DNA from: Streptomyces sp. 3214.6 | Lineage (GTDB): Bacteria; Actinomycetota; Actinomycetes; Streptomycetales; Streptomycetaceae | Assembly (NCBI RefSeq): GCF_900129855.1 | Contig: NZ_LT670819.1 | Location: 1,302,001 to 1,366,000, forward strand | Direction of reading: 5' to 3' | DNA length: 64,000 nt | Part shown: positions 25,856-36,394 of the stretch, piece after piece | How the letters are laid out: each line of letters starts with the position of its first letter | How positions within the stretch are numbered: position 1 is the first letter of the stretch | Position numbers and translations under genes: made by a program | Notes under the pieces: model-generated | Database searches by the model: none | Told to the model about the DNA's origin: nothing | The model's input: the letters and a program-made list of their open reading frames with translations, nothing else

Positions 25856-27442
25856 TCAGAGGGTCGCGGAGTTCTCGTGCCAGTGCCCGCCCCTGCGACT
25901 GTGCGGGGCGGCCAGGGAGGTTTTCGCGGGCGTCACGGTCCAGTCCGGGTGGCCGGGCATGCGTGGCGTCCTCGTGCCGTACAGCCAGTCCCGCAGGAAC
26001 CCGGACAGGTCCTGTCCGTACACCTTCGAGGCGACGGCGATGTAGTCCTCCGTCGTCGCCGAGGAGTTGCGGTACCGGTCCAGGAAGCAGCGCTCGATCG
26101 CGTGGAAGACGTCCTCGCCGACGACCTGACGCAGCGCGTACAGCACCAGGACGCCGCCCGTGTAGCGCTGGCTGTCGAAGAGGTTGACGGCGTTGGGGGC
26201 GGCGACCGGGCCCGAGTCGTGCCGCCACTGGTCACCGAGACCGTATGTGTACTTCATCCGGTCCTCGAACGTGTTGTAGCCGAGCGAGTCGGTCCAGCCG
26301 CGCTCGTAGCGGTAGAGCAGCCCGTAGAAGTCGGCGTGGCCCTCGTTGAGCCACAGGTCGGCCCAGGTGGCGGGGCTGACGCTGTTGCCGAACCAGGAGT
26401 GGACCAGCTCGTGCATCATGTGCGAGCCGATCTTCGGCTCCGCCTGGAGCAGGAAGTTCGGCTTGTACAGGGTGAGGGTCTGGGTCTCCAGACCGGTGAA
26501 GTCGAAGGCGTGCGGGTCGTCGGAGTTGCAGGGCAGCAGGCCGTACGTCTCGAAGGGGTAGGCCCCGAGCCGCGCCTCGATCCACTCGACCAGGCCCGGG
26601 GTGAGGGCGAGCGCGGGCTCCAGCGCCTCGGCCCGCGCGGTCGGGACGACGTCCCGCAGGGGCAGTCCGTGCGGTCCCCGGCGCTCCTTGACGACGTAGT
26701 CGCCGACCGTGATCTGCACCAGTTCGGTGGCGATCGGCGAGCGTGAGCGGTAGGTGTACGCGGTGCGGTCGCCGGCCAGGCGCTCGGTGCAGACGAGCGT
26801 GCCGCTCGCGACGGCGCGCAGCGCGGCCGGGACGGTGATCCGGCAGGTGAGGTCCGCCTTGTCCGACGGATGGTCGTTGCAGGGGAAGACGGTGTGCGCC
26901 GAGTCCGGCTGCGGGCAGACGGCGAACCCGTCCGGGGTGGGAACCCACGCGGTGTGCGGGAGTGTACGCCGCGGGTCCACCGTGTACGTCACGCACACGG
27001 TGACCCGGGCCCGGGCGTGCAGGGGCCGGGCAGGAGTGATCCGCAGTTTCTCGTCCACCTGCTCGAAGGCGGCCGTGCGGCCGTCGACGTGGACCGTGTG
27101 TATGTCCAGTCCGAGGGAGTCGAGCGAAAAGCGGCCGAGGGACTGGGCAGTGCGCAGCTCCAGGGTCGCCGTGGCGTCGACGAGGGTGGTCGTGGTGTCG
27201 TAGGAGAAGTCGAGGTGGTAGGCGGTGACGCGGTAGCCGTCGTTGCCGAGGGCCGGGAAGACGGGGTCGCCGAGGGTCTCGGGCGCCGGGTCGGCCCCGG
27301 TCTTCGCACCCGTGGCCTGCCCGCCCGTGTCGTGCACGTCCGTGTCCTGCACGTCCGCGTACGCCGTGTTTCCCCCGGTCAGCGCGGCTGTCGTGCCGAT
27401 CAGGACGGCCGCCGGGGCCGTCACTCTGCTGCGATATCTCAT
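25856..27442 (-). CDS. Secreted M1-family metallopeptidase
   Basis: A 528-residue precursor with a signal peptide (RYRSRVTAPAAVLIGTTAAL, cleavage likely after AYA). The N-terminal beta domain binds the peptide N-terminus and the thermolysin-like domain carries the zinc site MMHELVHSWFGN with the third ligand Glu in LWLNEGHADF. In place of the usual GAMEN exopeptidase motif it has FTGLETQTLTLY, so the strict aminopeptidase specificity may differ. A downstream Tyr (DSQRYTGGVL) is the expected transition-state residue. The ATG at 27442 gives the natural signal peptide. Confidence 0.85.
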   Translation of the reverse strand: MRYRSRVTAPAAVLIGTTAALTGGNTAYADVQDTDVHDTGGQATGAKTGADPAPETLGDPVFPALGNDGYRVTAYHLDFSYDTTTTLVDATATLELRTAQSLGRFSLDSLGLDIHTVHVDGRTAAFEQVDEKLRITPARPLHARARVTVCVTYTVDPRRTLPHTAWVPTPDGFAVCPQPDSAHTVFPCNDHPSDKADLTCRITVPAALRAVASGTLVCTERLAGDRTAYTYRSRSPIATELVQITVGDYVVKERRGPHGLPLRDVVPTARAEALEPALALTPGLVEWIEARLGAYPFETYGLLPCNSDDPHAFDFTGLETQTLTLYKPNFLLQAEPKIGSHMMHELVHSWFGNSVSPATWADLWLNEGHADFYGLLYRYERGWTDSLGYNTFEDRMKYTYGLGDQWRHDSGPVAAPNAVNLFDSQRYTGGVLVLYALRQVVGEDVFHAIERCFLDRYRNSSATTEDYIAVASKVYGQDLSGFLRDWLYGTRTPRMPGHPDWTVTPAKTSLAAPHSRRGGHWHENSATL

Positions 27443-27491
27443 GGTCCGCTTTCGGTCGGGCGGCCGGGTGGTCCGTCCGGCCGTCGGATGA

Positions 27492-29876
<2,385 letters not shown>

Positions 29877-29895
29877 CCGTCACCCCGCACCACGC

Positions 29896-29931
29896 CTCCG
29901 CCCCGCCCGGCACCACCCGGCCGGGGCGGAG
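29896..29931 (+). terminator. Terminator hairpin after icd
   Basis: Perfect 10-bp arms CTCCGCCCCG and CGGGGCGGAG with a 16-nt loop start 20 bases after the icd stop codon. There is no U-tract, as is common in Streptomyces terminators. Confidence 0.7.
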
Positions 29932-29974
29932 CCGCGTTCCCGGCTTTGCGGCCCACAGCCCCCGGAGCAGCCTC

Positions 29975-30775
29975 ATGCCCCCCGCCGCCCCCTCCTTCGC
30001 GTTCCTGCCCGGCGCCGCCGCCTCCCCGGTGATCCTGCATGTGCCGCACTCGGCGCGGGAGATACCGGCCGAGGTACGCGCGGGCATCGTGCTGGACGAC
30101 GCGGCACTGGAGCAGGAGCTGAACCACATCACCGACTCGCACACCGCTGAACTCGCCGAGGAGGCGGCCCGGCTGGCGGCCGTCACTCCCTGGCGGTTCG
30201 TCAACCGCCTGTCGCGACTGGTCGTCGACCCGGAGCGGTTCCCGGACGAACGGGAGGAGATGCGGGCCGTCGGCATGGGCGCCGTGTACACGAGGACCAC
30301 GCACCGCGAGGTGCTGCGGCCCACGGACACCGACGCCGAACCACTGATCGCCCGCTACTTCCGGCCGTACGCGCAGGCGATGACCGATGCCGTCGCCGAG
30401 CGGCTGGCGGCCGTCGGGCGGGCCGTCGTCGTCGATGTGCACTCCTACCCCGGCGCGCCGCTGCCCTACGAGCTGCACGGCGAGGGACCGAGGCCGCCGG
30501 TGTGTCTGGGCACCGACGCCTTCCACACCCCGGCCGACCTGCTCGCCGCCGCACAGGAGGCGTTCGGGGCGGCGGTCGGGGAGACCGGGCTGGACAGCCC
30601 GTTCTCCGGGGCGTACGTGCCCCTGGAGTACTACGGGAAGGACCCTCGGGTGAGCGCGCTGATGGTGGAGATCCGCCGCGACACGTACATGACCGAGCCG
30701 GGCGGTCCGGCCGGTCCGGGGCTCACCCGGCTCGCCTCGGCGCTGGCGTCCCTCGTGACCGCCGTCACCGGCTGA
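29975..30775 (+). CDS. N-formylglutamate amidohydrolase
   Basis: A 266-residue enzyme with the family blocks SPVILHVPHSAREIPAEVRA, FVNRLSRLVVDPERFPDERE, VVVDVHSYPGAPLPYELHG and ALMVEIRRDTYMTEPGG. The His/Glu residues in HVPHS, DVHSYP and VEIRR are expected zinc ligands. It releases formate from N-formyl-L-glutamate, the last step of one histidine-degradation route. No hut genes are nearby. Its last codons and stop lie in a 17-bp tandem repeat, so the C-terminal end may vary between strains. Confidence 0.85.
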   Translation: MPPAAPSFAFLPGAAASPVILHVPHSAREIPAEVRAGIVLDDAALEQELNHITDSHTAELAEEAARLAAVTPWRFVNRLSRLVVDPERFPDEREEMRAVGMGAVYTRTTHREVLRPTDTDAEPLIARYFRPYAQAMTDAVAERLAAVGRAVVVDVHSYPGAPLPYELHGEGPRPPVCLGTDAFHTPADLLAAAQEAFGAAVGETGLDSPFSGAYVPLEYYGKDPRVSALMVEIRRDTYMTEPGGPAGPGLTRLASALASLVTAVTG

Positions 30776-30823
30776 CCGCCGTCACCGGCTGACCGCCGTC
30801 ACCGGCTGACCTCCGTCACCGGC
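30756..30823 (+). repeat. 17-bp tandem repeat across a stop codon
   Basis: Four copies of TGACCGCCGTCACCGGC lie end to end at 30756, 30773, 30790 and 30807; the fourth has one change. The TGA that opens copy 2 is the stop codon of the amidohydrolase. Because 17 is not a multiple of three, gain or loss of a copy upstream of the stop would change the reading frame at the C-terminus. Confidence 0.9.
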
Positions 30824-30893
30824 TGACGTCCGGCTGGAGCACTTCCGCGCGACAGGCGGCCGGGGTCCGCTCGCGGGCGCGAGTTGTCGGGCC

Positions 30894-31418
30894 TCAGGCG
30901 CGCAGCCACTCCGTGACGACCACCTCCCCGCCGGTCCGCAGCCGCAGGGCGAACGGCCCGGTGGGCGGTGCGGGGCAGGCGAAGCGGCCCATGTCGTCGG
31001 CGCTGAGGGCGGCGCCCGCCCGGGGGCCGTGCAGGACCTCGATCGAGGCGGACTGGGGCGGCAGCAGCTGGCCCATGAGCCCCTCGCCGCTCACTTCGAC
31101 GTCGACCGTCAGCCCACCCGTGTGGAAGGTCAGCATCCGCGGCACGTCCTCCGCTCCCCGCACCGGGATGGCGTCGACCAGCGAGTCGAACGTCAGCTCG
31201 GCGATCCGCGCGTCCAGGTCGTGCAGCGCGTAGGCCTCGATGGCGGCCCGGCGCAGCTCGGCCGGGACCGGGTCCAGGACGGCGGCGGCCCGGCGGAGTT
31301 CCTCCTCCAGGCGGTCGTGGTCGAACTCCTCGTCGACGAATGGGACTTCGCCGAAGATGTCGTCCCGCTCGTCGTCGTTCATGCCGTTCATGCCGTTCAT
31401 GTCGCTCATGTCGCTCAC
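30894..31418 (-). CDS. Small sigma-coupled protein of unknown function
   Basis: A 174-residue acidic soluble protein. The GTG at 31418 overlaps the stop of the upstream sigma gene (GTGA), so the two are translationally coupled. The first residues are VSDMSDMNGMNGMNDDERDD, a Met-rich repeat giving several in-frame ATGs. The centre is helical (RLEEELRRAAAVLDPVPAEL) and the C-terminal half beta-rich (TFHTGGLTVDVEVSGEG). It has no membrane helix or ZAS zinc motif, so it is not a classical anti-sigma factor, but position suggests it modulates the sigma factor or links it to the CHAT/S8 proteases. Confidence 0.7.
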   Translation of the reverse strand: MSDMSDMNGMNGMNDDERDDIFGEVPFVDEEFDHDRLEEELRRAAAVLDPVPAELRRAAIEAYALHDLDARIAELTFDSLVDAIPVRGAEDVPRMLTFHTGGLTVDVEVSGEGLMGQLLPPQSASIEVLHGPRAGAALSADDMGRFACPAPPTGPFALRLRTGGEVVVTEWLRA

Positions 31419-31990
31419 CGTGCTCCCCGTGCGTCGAGTCGGGCGCGCAGCCGGCGCAGACATCGCTGGCGCATCGGTCCGATGCTGCCGACGGCGATGC
31501 CGAGCGCGGCCGACACCTCCTGATAGCTGGGCGGCGGTGAGGCGATCAGCACCCCCAGCAGTTGCCTGCAGCGCTCGCCGAGCGCCTCGAACTCCTGCCA
31601 CAGGAAGCGGACGCGTTCGCTCTGCGCGGCCGCCTCCTCCGAGTCCAGGACCGACTGCTCCGGTGTGAGGTCCTCGCTGGCCCGGTCGAGCAGCTGAGGA
31701 TCGTCGGTCGGCGTCAGCCGCCTCAGGCCCTTGATCACTTTCAGGCATTCGTTGCGCGCGGTGCTGGCGAGCCAGGAACCCGCCTTGTGCGGCTCGCGGA
31801 TCCGGCCGAGATGCTGGGCGAAGCGGAACCAGACGGTCTGGTACACCTCGTGGCCGTCGGCGTCGGAGAGCCGGTGTGCGCGCACGACCGACCAGACCAA
31901 CGGGCTCAACCCGTCCACCAGCGCTTTCCAGGCCGCCGTGTCACCGTCGACGGCGGACTGGACGAGCGCGCCGACATCAGTACGGTCCAC
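31415..31990 (-). CDS. ECF-type RNA polymerase sigma factor
   Basis: A 191-residue sigma-70 family protein. Region 2 spans LVWSVVRAHRLSDADGHEVY, then QTVWFRFAQHLGRIREPHK and AGSWLASTARNECLKVI; region 4 is ECRQLL-like CRQLLGVLIASPPPSYQEVS with the HTH AALGIAVGSIGPMRQRCLRR. There is no region 1 or 3, as in ECF factors. The GTG at 31990 follows GAGGGG and opens directly onto region 2; an ATG at 32053 is a longer alternative. It heads a two-gene unit with the coupled small protein and lies 70 bp after the S8 protease gene on the same strand. Confidence 0.85.
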   Translation of the reverse strand: MDRTDVGALVQSAVDGDTAAWKALVDGLSPLVWSVVRAHRLSDADGHEVYQTVWFRFAQHLGRIREPHKAGSWLASTARNECLKVIKGLRRLTPTDDPQLLDRASEDLTPEQSVLDSEEAAAQSERVRFLWQEFEALGERCRQLLGVLIASPPPSYQEVSAALGIAVGSIGPMRQRCLRRLRARLDARGAR

Positions 31991-32060
31991 GGTCCCACCC
32001 CTCGTGTACGGCCTGTCATCGTACGCCGTGGCGGGGCTTGTCCCGGACGTCATGAAGCCC

Positions 32061-33491
32061 TCACGCCGGGCCCACCGGGACCGGGCGCCAGGTGGCCGGA
32101 AGGAGGGCCGGGACGTGCGCCCCGCGCACCTCGGCGAACTCGGTGTTCGTGGCGAGCAGTCGGCGGGCGGCGGCACGGGGATCGCTCTCCTGGTGTGCGG
32201 TCATGCAGGCGGCGACGAGCCCTGCCACCACGGGAGTCGCGAAGGACGTCCCGCTCCAGGCGGCCAGCCCCTCGAACATCACCTGGTCCGGCTTGCCGGG
32301 GGTGAGCTGCTGCGCCTCGCTCAGCACACCGGTGTGGCGCGGGGAGCAGCAGGTGCAGGAGTAGGTGAAGCCGTAGCGGCAGGCCTCGTAGGTGGAGTGC
32401 TGGTAGACGTACGGGACGGGGGTGTCGAAGCCGGTGAGGGCGCTGGTGAGGCGCTCGCCGGGGGCGTAGGCCGTGACCCACGGACCGTGGTTGCTGAAGC
32501 AGGCGCCGAACTCGCCGTCGCCGCGCAGCGCGCCCACCGACAGCACCGCGTCGGCGTAGTCGGGCAGGGCGGCGTAGGCGGCCGGCCAGAAGGGGGCGGC
32601 GCTGGCGTTGTTGCCGGCTGCGGCGACCAACAGGGTGTCGTGCGCGCGGAGTTGCTCCATGAACGCGGCCACGCCGAGCAGGCCGTCGACGCGGCCGTTG
32701 GAGGTGCCGGCGGAGAGGCTGATGATGTCGGGCCAGCCGTCCTCGACGGCGTCGAAGAGCCTCTCGCCGAACTCCGACTCCAGGATCGCGCCGGCGTCGT
32801 TGAGGGTGTTCCGCACGGTGACGTCGGTGTCGGGGGCGACGGCCGCGATCAGTCCGGCGATGAACGTGCCGTGGCCCACGTACTGCTGGAGGATGCCGTC
32901 GTCGTCGGTCTCCCTGAGCTGCGCGTCGCCCTCGGTGCGGGCCAGCAGCGGGTAGGAGCGGTAGTCGTGCGTCAGGCCGGTGTCGACGACGAGCACGCCG
33001 ACGGCGCCGGCCGGGCCGTCCGCCCCGTGAGCCGACCGGGCCGCGGCCGGGTTGGGCGGCTCGGTGCGCGGGACGGGCACCGGCTCGTCGCCGGGACAGG
33101 CGTTGACCGCGATGGACACCACGTGGTTGCGGCTGACCAGGCGGCGGCCCGTGCGTCCCTCCGCCTCCCGCAGCGCGCGCAGGGCCCCCGCCACGGTGTG
33201 GTCGGCGCCGCGGCCCCCCTGCCCGGGGTCGCCGACCCGGATGCGGGTGATCCCGGAGCGGTTGGACTGCGGGCCCGCCCGGCGCACCTGCTCCGGGACC
33301 AGGCCCTCGGTCGCGGTGAAGTGCGAGCGGACGGCGTCCTCGACGACCTGGGCCTCCTCCCCGTCGCGGGCGAGGACGACTCCCCTCTCGTAGATGAACT
33401 CGGCGGAGTCGTCCGGGCCCATCGCCAACGGGACGTCGGGCAGAGCGCGTTGGATCTGGTCGAACTGCTCGTGGAATCGCTGTGGTGCCAT
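32061..33491 (-). CDS. S8 family serine peptidase without signal peptide
   Basis: A 476-residue subtilisin-like protein. The triad is Asp in GVLVVDTGLTHDYRSYPLLA, His in QYVGHGTFIAGLIAAVAPDT and Ser in AWSGTSFATPVVAGLVAACM; the oxyanion Asn is in LLVAAAGNNASAAPFW. There is no Sec or Tat signal, so it acts in the cytosol or needs another route. About 150 residues precede the catalytic Asp. Just before the Ser is a Cys-rich insertion (EACRYGFTYSCTCCSPRHTG) unusual for the family. It is divergent from the CHAT protein and followed by the sigma factor, suggesting a proteolytic signalling unit. Confidence 0.85.
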   Translation of the reverse strand: MAPQRFHEQFDQIQRALPDVPLAMGPDDSAEFIYERGVVLARDGEEAQVVEDAVRSHFTATEGLVPEQVRRAGPQSNRSGITRIRVGDPGQGGRGADHTVAGALRALREAEGRTGRRLVSRNHVVSIAVNACPGDEPVPVPRTEPPNPAAARSAHGADGPAGAVGVLVVDTGLTHDYRSYPLLARTEGDAQLRETDDDGILQQYVGHGTFIAGLIAAVAPDTDVTVRNTLNDAGAILESEFGERLFDAVEDGWPDIISLSAGTSNGRVDGLLGVAAFMEQLRAHDTLLVAAAGNNASAAPFWPAAYAALPDYADAVLSVGALRGDGEFGACFSNHGPWVTAYAPGERLTSALTGFDTPVPYVYQHSTYEACRYGFTYSCTCCSPRHTGVLSEAQQLTPGKPDQVMFEGLAAWSGTSFATPVVAGLVAACMTAHQESDPRAAARRLLATNTEFAEVRGAHVPALLPATWRPVPVGPA

Positions 33492-33571
33492 GGCATGTCC
33501 TCCCCTACAGCCGGTGGTCGTCAGCAAGACCCGCGAGGCGGTCGTCTGATACAGGTGATGCGACGACCGGT

Positions 33572-33610
33572 TCGGGTGGTGCGGTTGCGCAGTCGGGTGG
33601 TGCGGTTGCG
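33572..33610. repeat. Two-copy direct repeat in the S8/CHAT divergent promoter region
   Basis: TCGGGTGGTGCGGTTGCG occurs at 33572-33589 and again at 33593-33610, a 21-bp period equal to two helical turns. It lies in the 255-bp gap between the two divergent protease genes and could be a regulator binding site. Confidence 0.5.
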
Positions 33611-33746
33611 GTCGCGCGCCCCCTCGTCGCGCCCCCTGACCACGTCTCCGCCCGCACCGAGTCCGTTGACACGACGTCCAATTGTTACTGGTGGATACGC
33701 CGCCGAACGGGTGTGGCGTGCAGGCCGGAGCACTACCATCCGTGGA

Positions 33747-36365
33747 GTGACAGCGGGAAACGACTCGGTTCTCGAACTGCTGCCGATGGTGTTCGCTGCC
33801 CCGGGCGAAGCGTTGTCGCGGGCGGAAGGACTGCTCGACACCGATCCGACGCCGTTGCACGCCTCGGTCGCCCACCAGGTGATCGGCATCTGGCAGCGGG
33901 ACTGGGGCGACATGCGGCTCGCCCTGGACCATCTGCGGCGCGCCCGCGATCTCGCGGCGCGCGCGGACTCCGCCGAGCGGGAGGCGGACGTCCTCGGCAC
34001 ACTCGGCGTTGCCCTGGTGCACGCGGGCCGCACCCGGCAGGGACTGACTGCGTTCGAGCAGGGGGTCGAGCGCGGCACGGGTCACACCCGCGCGCGCGTG
34101 CTCTACCGGCGGGCCTACTCCTTGTGGGTGCTCGGCCTGCATCGCGAGGCCCTGGAGGACGTCCGCCGGGCGATACCCGTACTGCGCGGGGCGGACGACG
34201 TCATCTGGACGGCGCGCGCCCTCACCCTGCGCGCCACCGTGCACCTCGCTCTCGGAGCGGTGGACCGGGCCGAGGCCGACTTCACGGCGGCCGAGGCGCT
34301 GTGGGAGACCACCGGCCAGGAGCACGACAAGGCGGACGCGGTGGAGAGCCGGGGCCTGGCCGCGTTCCGCTCGGGGGACGTCCCGGCGGCGCTGAGGCTC
34401 CTCGACGAGGCCGAGGAGCGCTACGCCAAGCTCGGCACACCGACGTTCATGCTCAACATCCGGCGCTGCGAGGTCCTGATGGCGGCCGGGCTCGCGCCGG
34501 AGGCACTCGCCGAGGCGGACGCGGCCATAGGGGTGCTGGACGGCATCGGCGGCCAGTCCACCCGCAAGGCGGAGCTGCTGCTGGCGGCGGCGAAGGCGGC
34601 GCGGCTCGCGGGTGATCCGGGGACGGCGATCGCGCGCGCGGCGGTGGCCGAGCGGCTCTTCGCGGGGCAGCGGCGCACCTGGTGGGAGGCGCACGCGCGG
34701 CTGGTGCTGATCGAGGCGCGGGTCGCCACCGGGCGCGCCTCGGGCCGGCTGGTCGCGGACGCCGCCAGGCTCGCCGAGCGGCTCGCCGCGTTCCAGGCGC
34801 CGGCCGCACCGGAGGCCTGGCTGCTGGCGGGCCGGATCGCGCTGGAGCTGAACTGGCGGACGGACGCCGAGCGGTATCTGCGGATCGCCGCCCGCAGCCG
34901 GCGCAGCGGCCCGCCGCTGGCGCGGATGACGGGCTGGGCGGCGCAGGCCCTGTGGGCGCGGGCGACCGGCTCGGGCCGGGGCGTGCTGGAGGCCTGCCGG
35001 CGTGGGCTCGACGTCCTGGACGACCATCGCACGACGCTGGGCGCCTCGGAGTTGCGGGCTCGGGCCACCGCCCAGGGCGCCGAACTCGCCGCGCTGGCCC
35101 AGGAGGTGAGTCTGGAGCGGGGCGGGCCGCGGCGGTTGCTGGTGTGGAGCGAACGCTGGCGGGCGACGGCGCTGTCGACGCCGCCCACCCGGCCGCCGGC
35201 CGACCCGGCGCTGCTGAGCGGACTGACCGCGTTCCGGGTGATCGCCGCCCGAGCGCACGCCGCCCGGATGGAGGGCAGGCCCGTGCCGACGCTGGAGCGT
35301 GAACAGCGGCGTCTGGAGCGGGAGATCCGCTCCCGGACCCTGCACATCCGCGGGGTCGCTCCCTGGGGCGGCGACCGGTTCGGCGGCGACCGGTTCGACC
35401 CGGGCCGGCTGCTGGAGCGACTCGGCGCGGGGCGGCTGGTCGAACTCGCCGTACTGGACGGGCGGGTTCAGGTGCTGCTGTGCGGGGGCGGGCGGGTGCG
35501 CCGATTCGCGGGCGGGCTGCTGGCCGAGGCGGAGCGGGAGGCCGAGCACGTCCAGGCCGGGCTGCGGCGACTGGCACACCCCGGGGCGGAGGGCCGGCTG
35601 CCGGTGGTGGAGGCGGCGGGACGACGGCTCGAGGAGCTGCTGCTGGGCGAGGCGGCGAAGCATCTGGGCCCGGGTCCGCTCGTGGTGGTGCCGCCGGCCC
35701 GGCTGCACCGGGTGCCGTGGGCGGTGCTGCCGTCGCTGCGGGAGCGCGTGGTGAGTGTGTCGCCGTCGGCGAGCGGCTGGCTGCGGGCGCGGGAGACCGA
35801 GCCGCCGCCGGGCGGCCGGCAGGTCCTGGTGCGCGGGCCGGGGCTTGCGACCGGCGGCGCGGAGGTGCCGGAGGTGGCCGGGCGGTACGGCACGCCGGTC
35901 GTGCTGGAGCACGCCGACGCCCAAGTGCCGCGGGTGCTGAAGGAGTTGGACGGGGCGGCGCTGGCGCACATCGCCGCGCACGGCACGTTCCGCGCCGACA
36001 GCCCGATGTTCTCGTCACTGCGCATGGCCGACGGTCCGCTGATCGTCCACGACTTCGAGCGGCTCGCCCGCAGCCCGTACCGGATCATCCTCTCCAGCTG
36101 TGACACCGCCCGGCTCGCCTCGGTCGGCGCGGACGAACTCCTCGGCCTGGTCACGGCGTTGCTGCCGCTGGGCACGGCGGGCGTGGTGGCGAGCAGCGCG
36201 CCCGTCAACGACGCGGCCGTGGTCCCGCTGATGCTGGCCCTGCACAAGGGCCTCAGCGCGGGCCTGTCCCTGGCGGAGGCCCTGCGGGACGCGCGGGCCG
36301 CGCTGCCGGAGGACGCGCTGCACCAGGCGACGGGCTGGGCGCTCACGGCGTTCGGCGCGGCCTGA
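33747..36365 (+). CDS. TPR-CHAT domain (caspase-like) protein
   Basis: An 872-residue protein. Residues 1-450 are tetratricopeptide-like helical repeats (for example DMRLALDHLRRARDLAARAD). The C-terminal 300 residues form a CHAT domain: catalytic His in GAALAHIAAHGTFRADSPMF, Cys in RIILSSCDTARLASVGADEL, then GLVTALLPLGTAGVVASSAP and LSLAEALRDARAALPED. CHAT proteases (caspase/HetF associated with TPRs) act in regulated cell death and defence. The GTG at 33747 begins VTAGNDSVLELLPMVF. It is divergent from the S8 protease gene. Confidence 0.9.
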   Translation: MTAGNDSVLELLPMVFAAPGEALSRAEGLLDTDPTPLHASVAHQVIGIWQRDWGDMRLALDHLRRARDLAARADSAEREADVLGTLGVALVHAGRTRQGLTAFEQGVERGTGHTRARVLYRRAYSLWVLGLHREALEDVRRAIPVLRGADDVIWTARALTLRATVHLALGAVDRAEADFTAAEALWETTGQEHDKADAVESRGLAAFRSGDVPAALRLLDEAEERYAKLGTPTFMLNIRRCEVLMAAGLAPEALAEADAAIGVLDGIGGQSTRKAELLLAAAKAARLAGDPGTAIARAAVAERLFAGQRRTWWEAHARLVLIEARVATGRASGRLVADAARLAERLAAFQAPAAPEAWLLAGRIALELNWRTDAERYLRIAARSRRSGPPLARMTGWAAQALWARATGSGRGVLEACRRGLDVLDDHRTTLGASELRARATAQGAELAALAQEVSLERGGPRRLLVWSERWRATALSTPPTRPPADPALLSGLTAFRVIAARAHAARMEGRPVPTLEREQRRLEREIRSRTLHIRGVAPWGGDRFGGDRFDPGRLLERLGAGRLVELAVLDGRVQVLLCGGGRVRRFAGGLLAEAEREAEHVQAGLRRLAHPGAEGRLPVVEAAGRRLEELLLGEAAKHLGPGPLVVVPPARLHRVPWAVLPSLRERVVSVSPSASGWLRARETEPPPGGRQVLVRGPGLATGGAEVPEVAGRYGTPVVLEHADAQVPRVLKELDGAALAHIAAHGTFRADSPMFSSLRMADGPLIVHDFERLARSPYRIILSSCDTARLASVGADELLGLVTALLPLGTAGVVASSAPVNDAAVVPLMLALHKGLSAGLSLAEALRDARAALPEDALHQATGWALTAFGAA

Positions 36366-36394
36366 GCCCGTGGGCCCGGCCGGTTCAGGGCGTC

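Noticed and set aside
33492..35981. N-terminal extension of the S8 protease through the CHAT gene
   Set aside because: The extension is low-complexity Arg/Pro/Ala and antisense to CHAT; ATG 33491 gives a normal protein.
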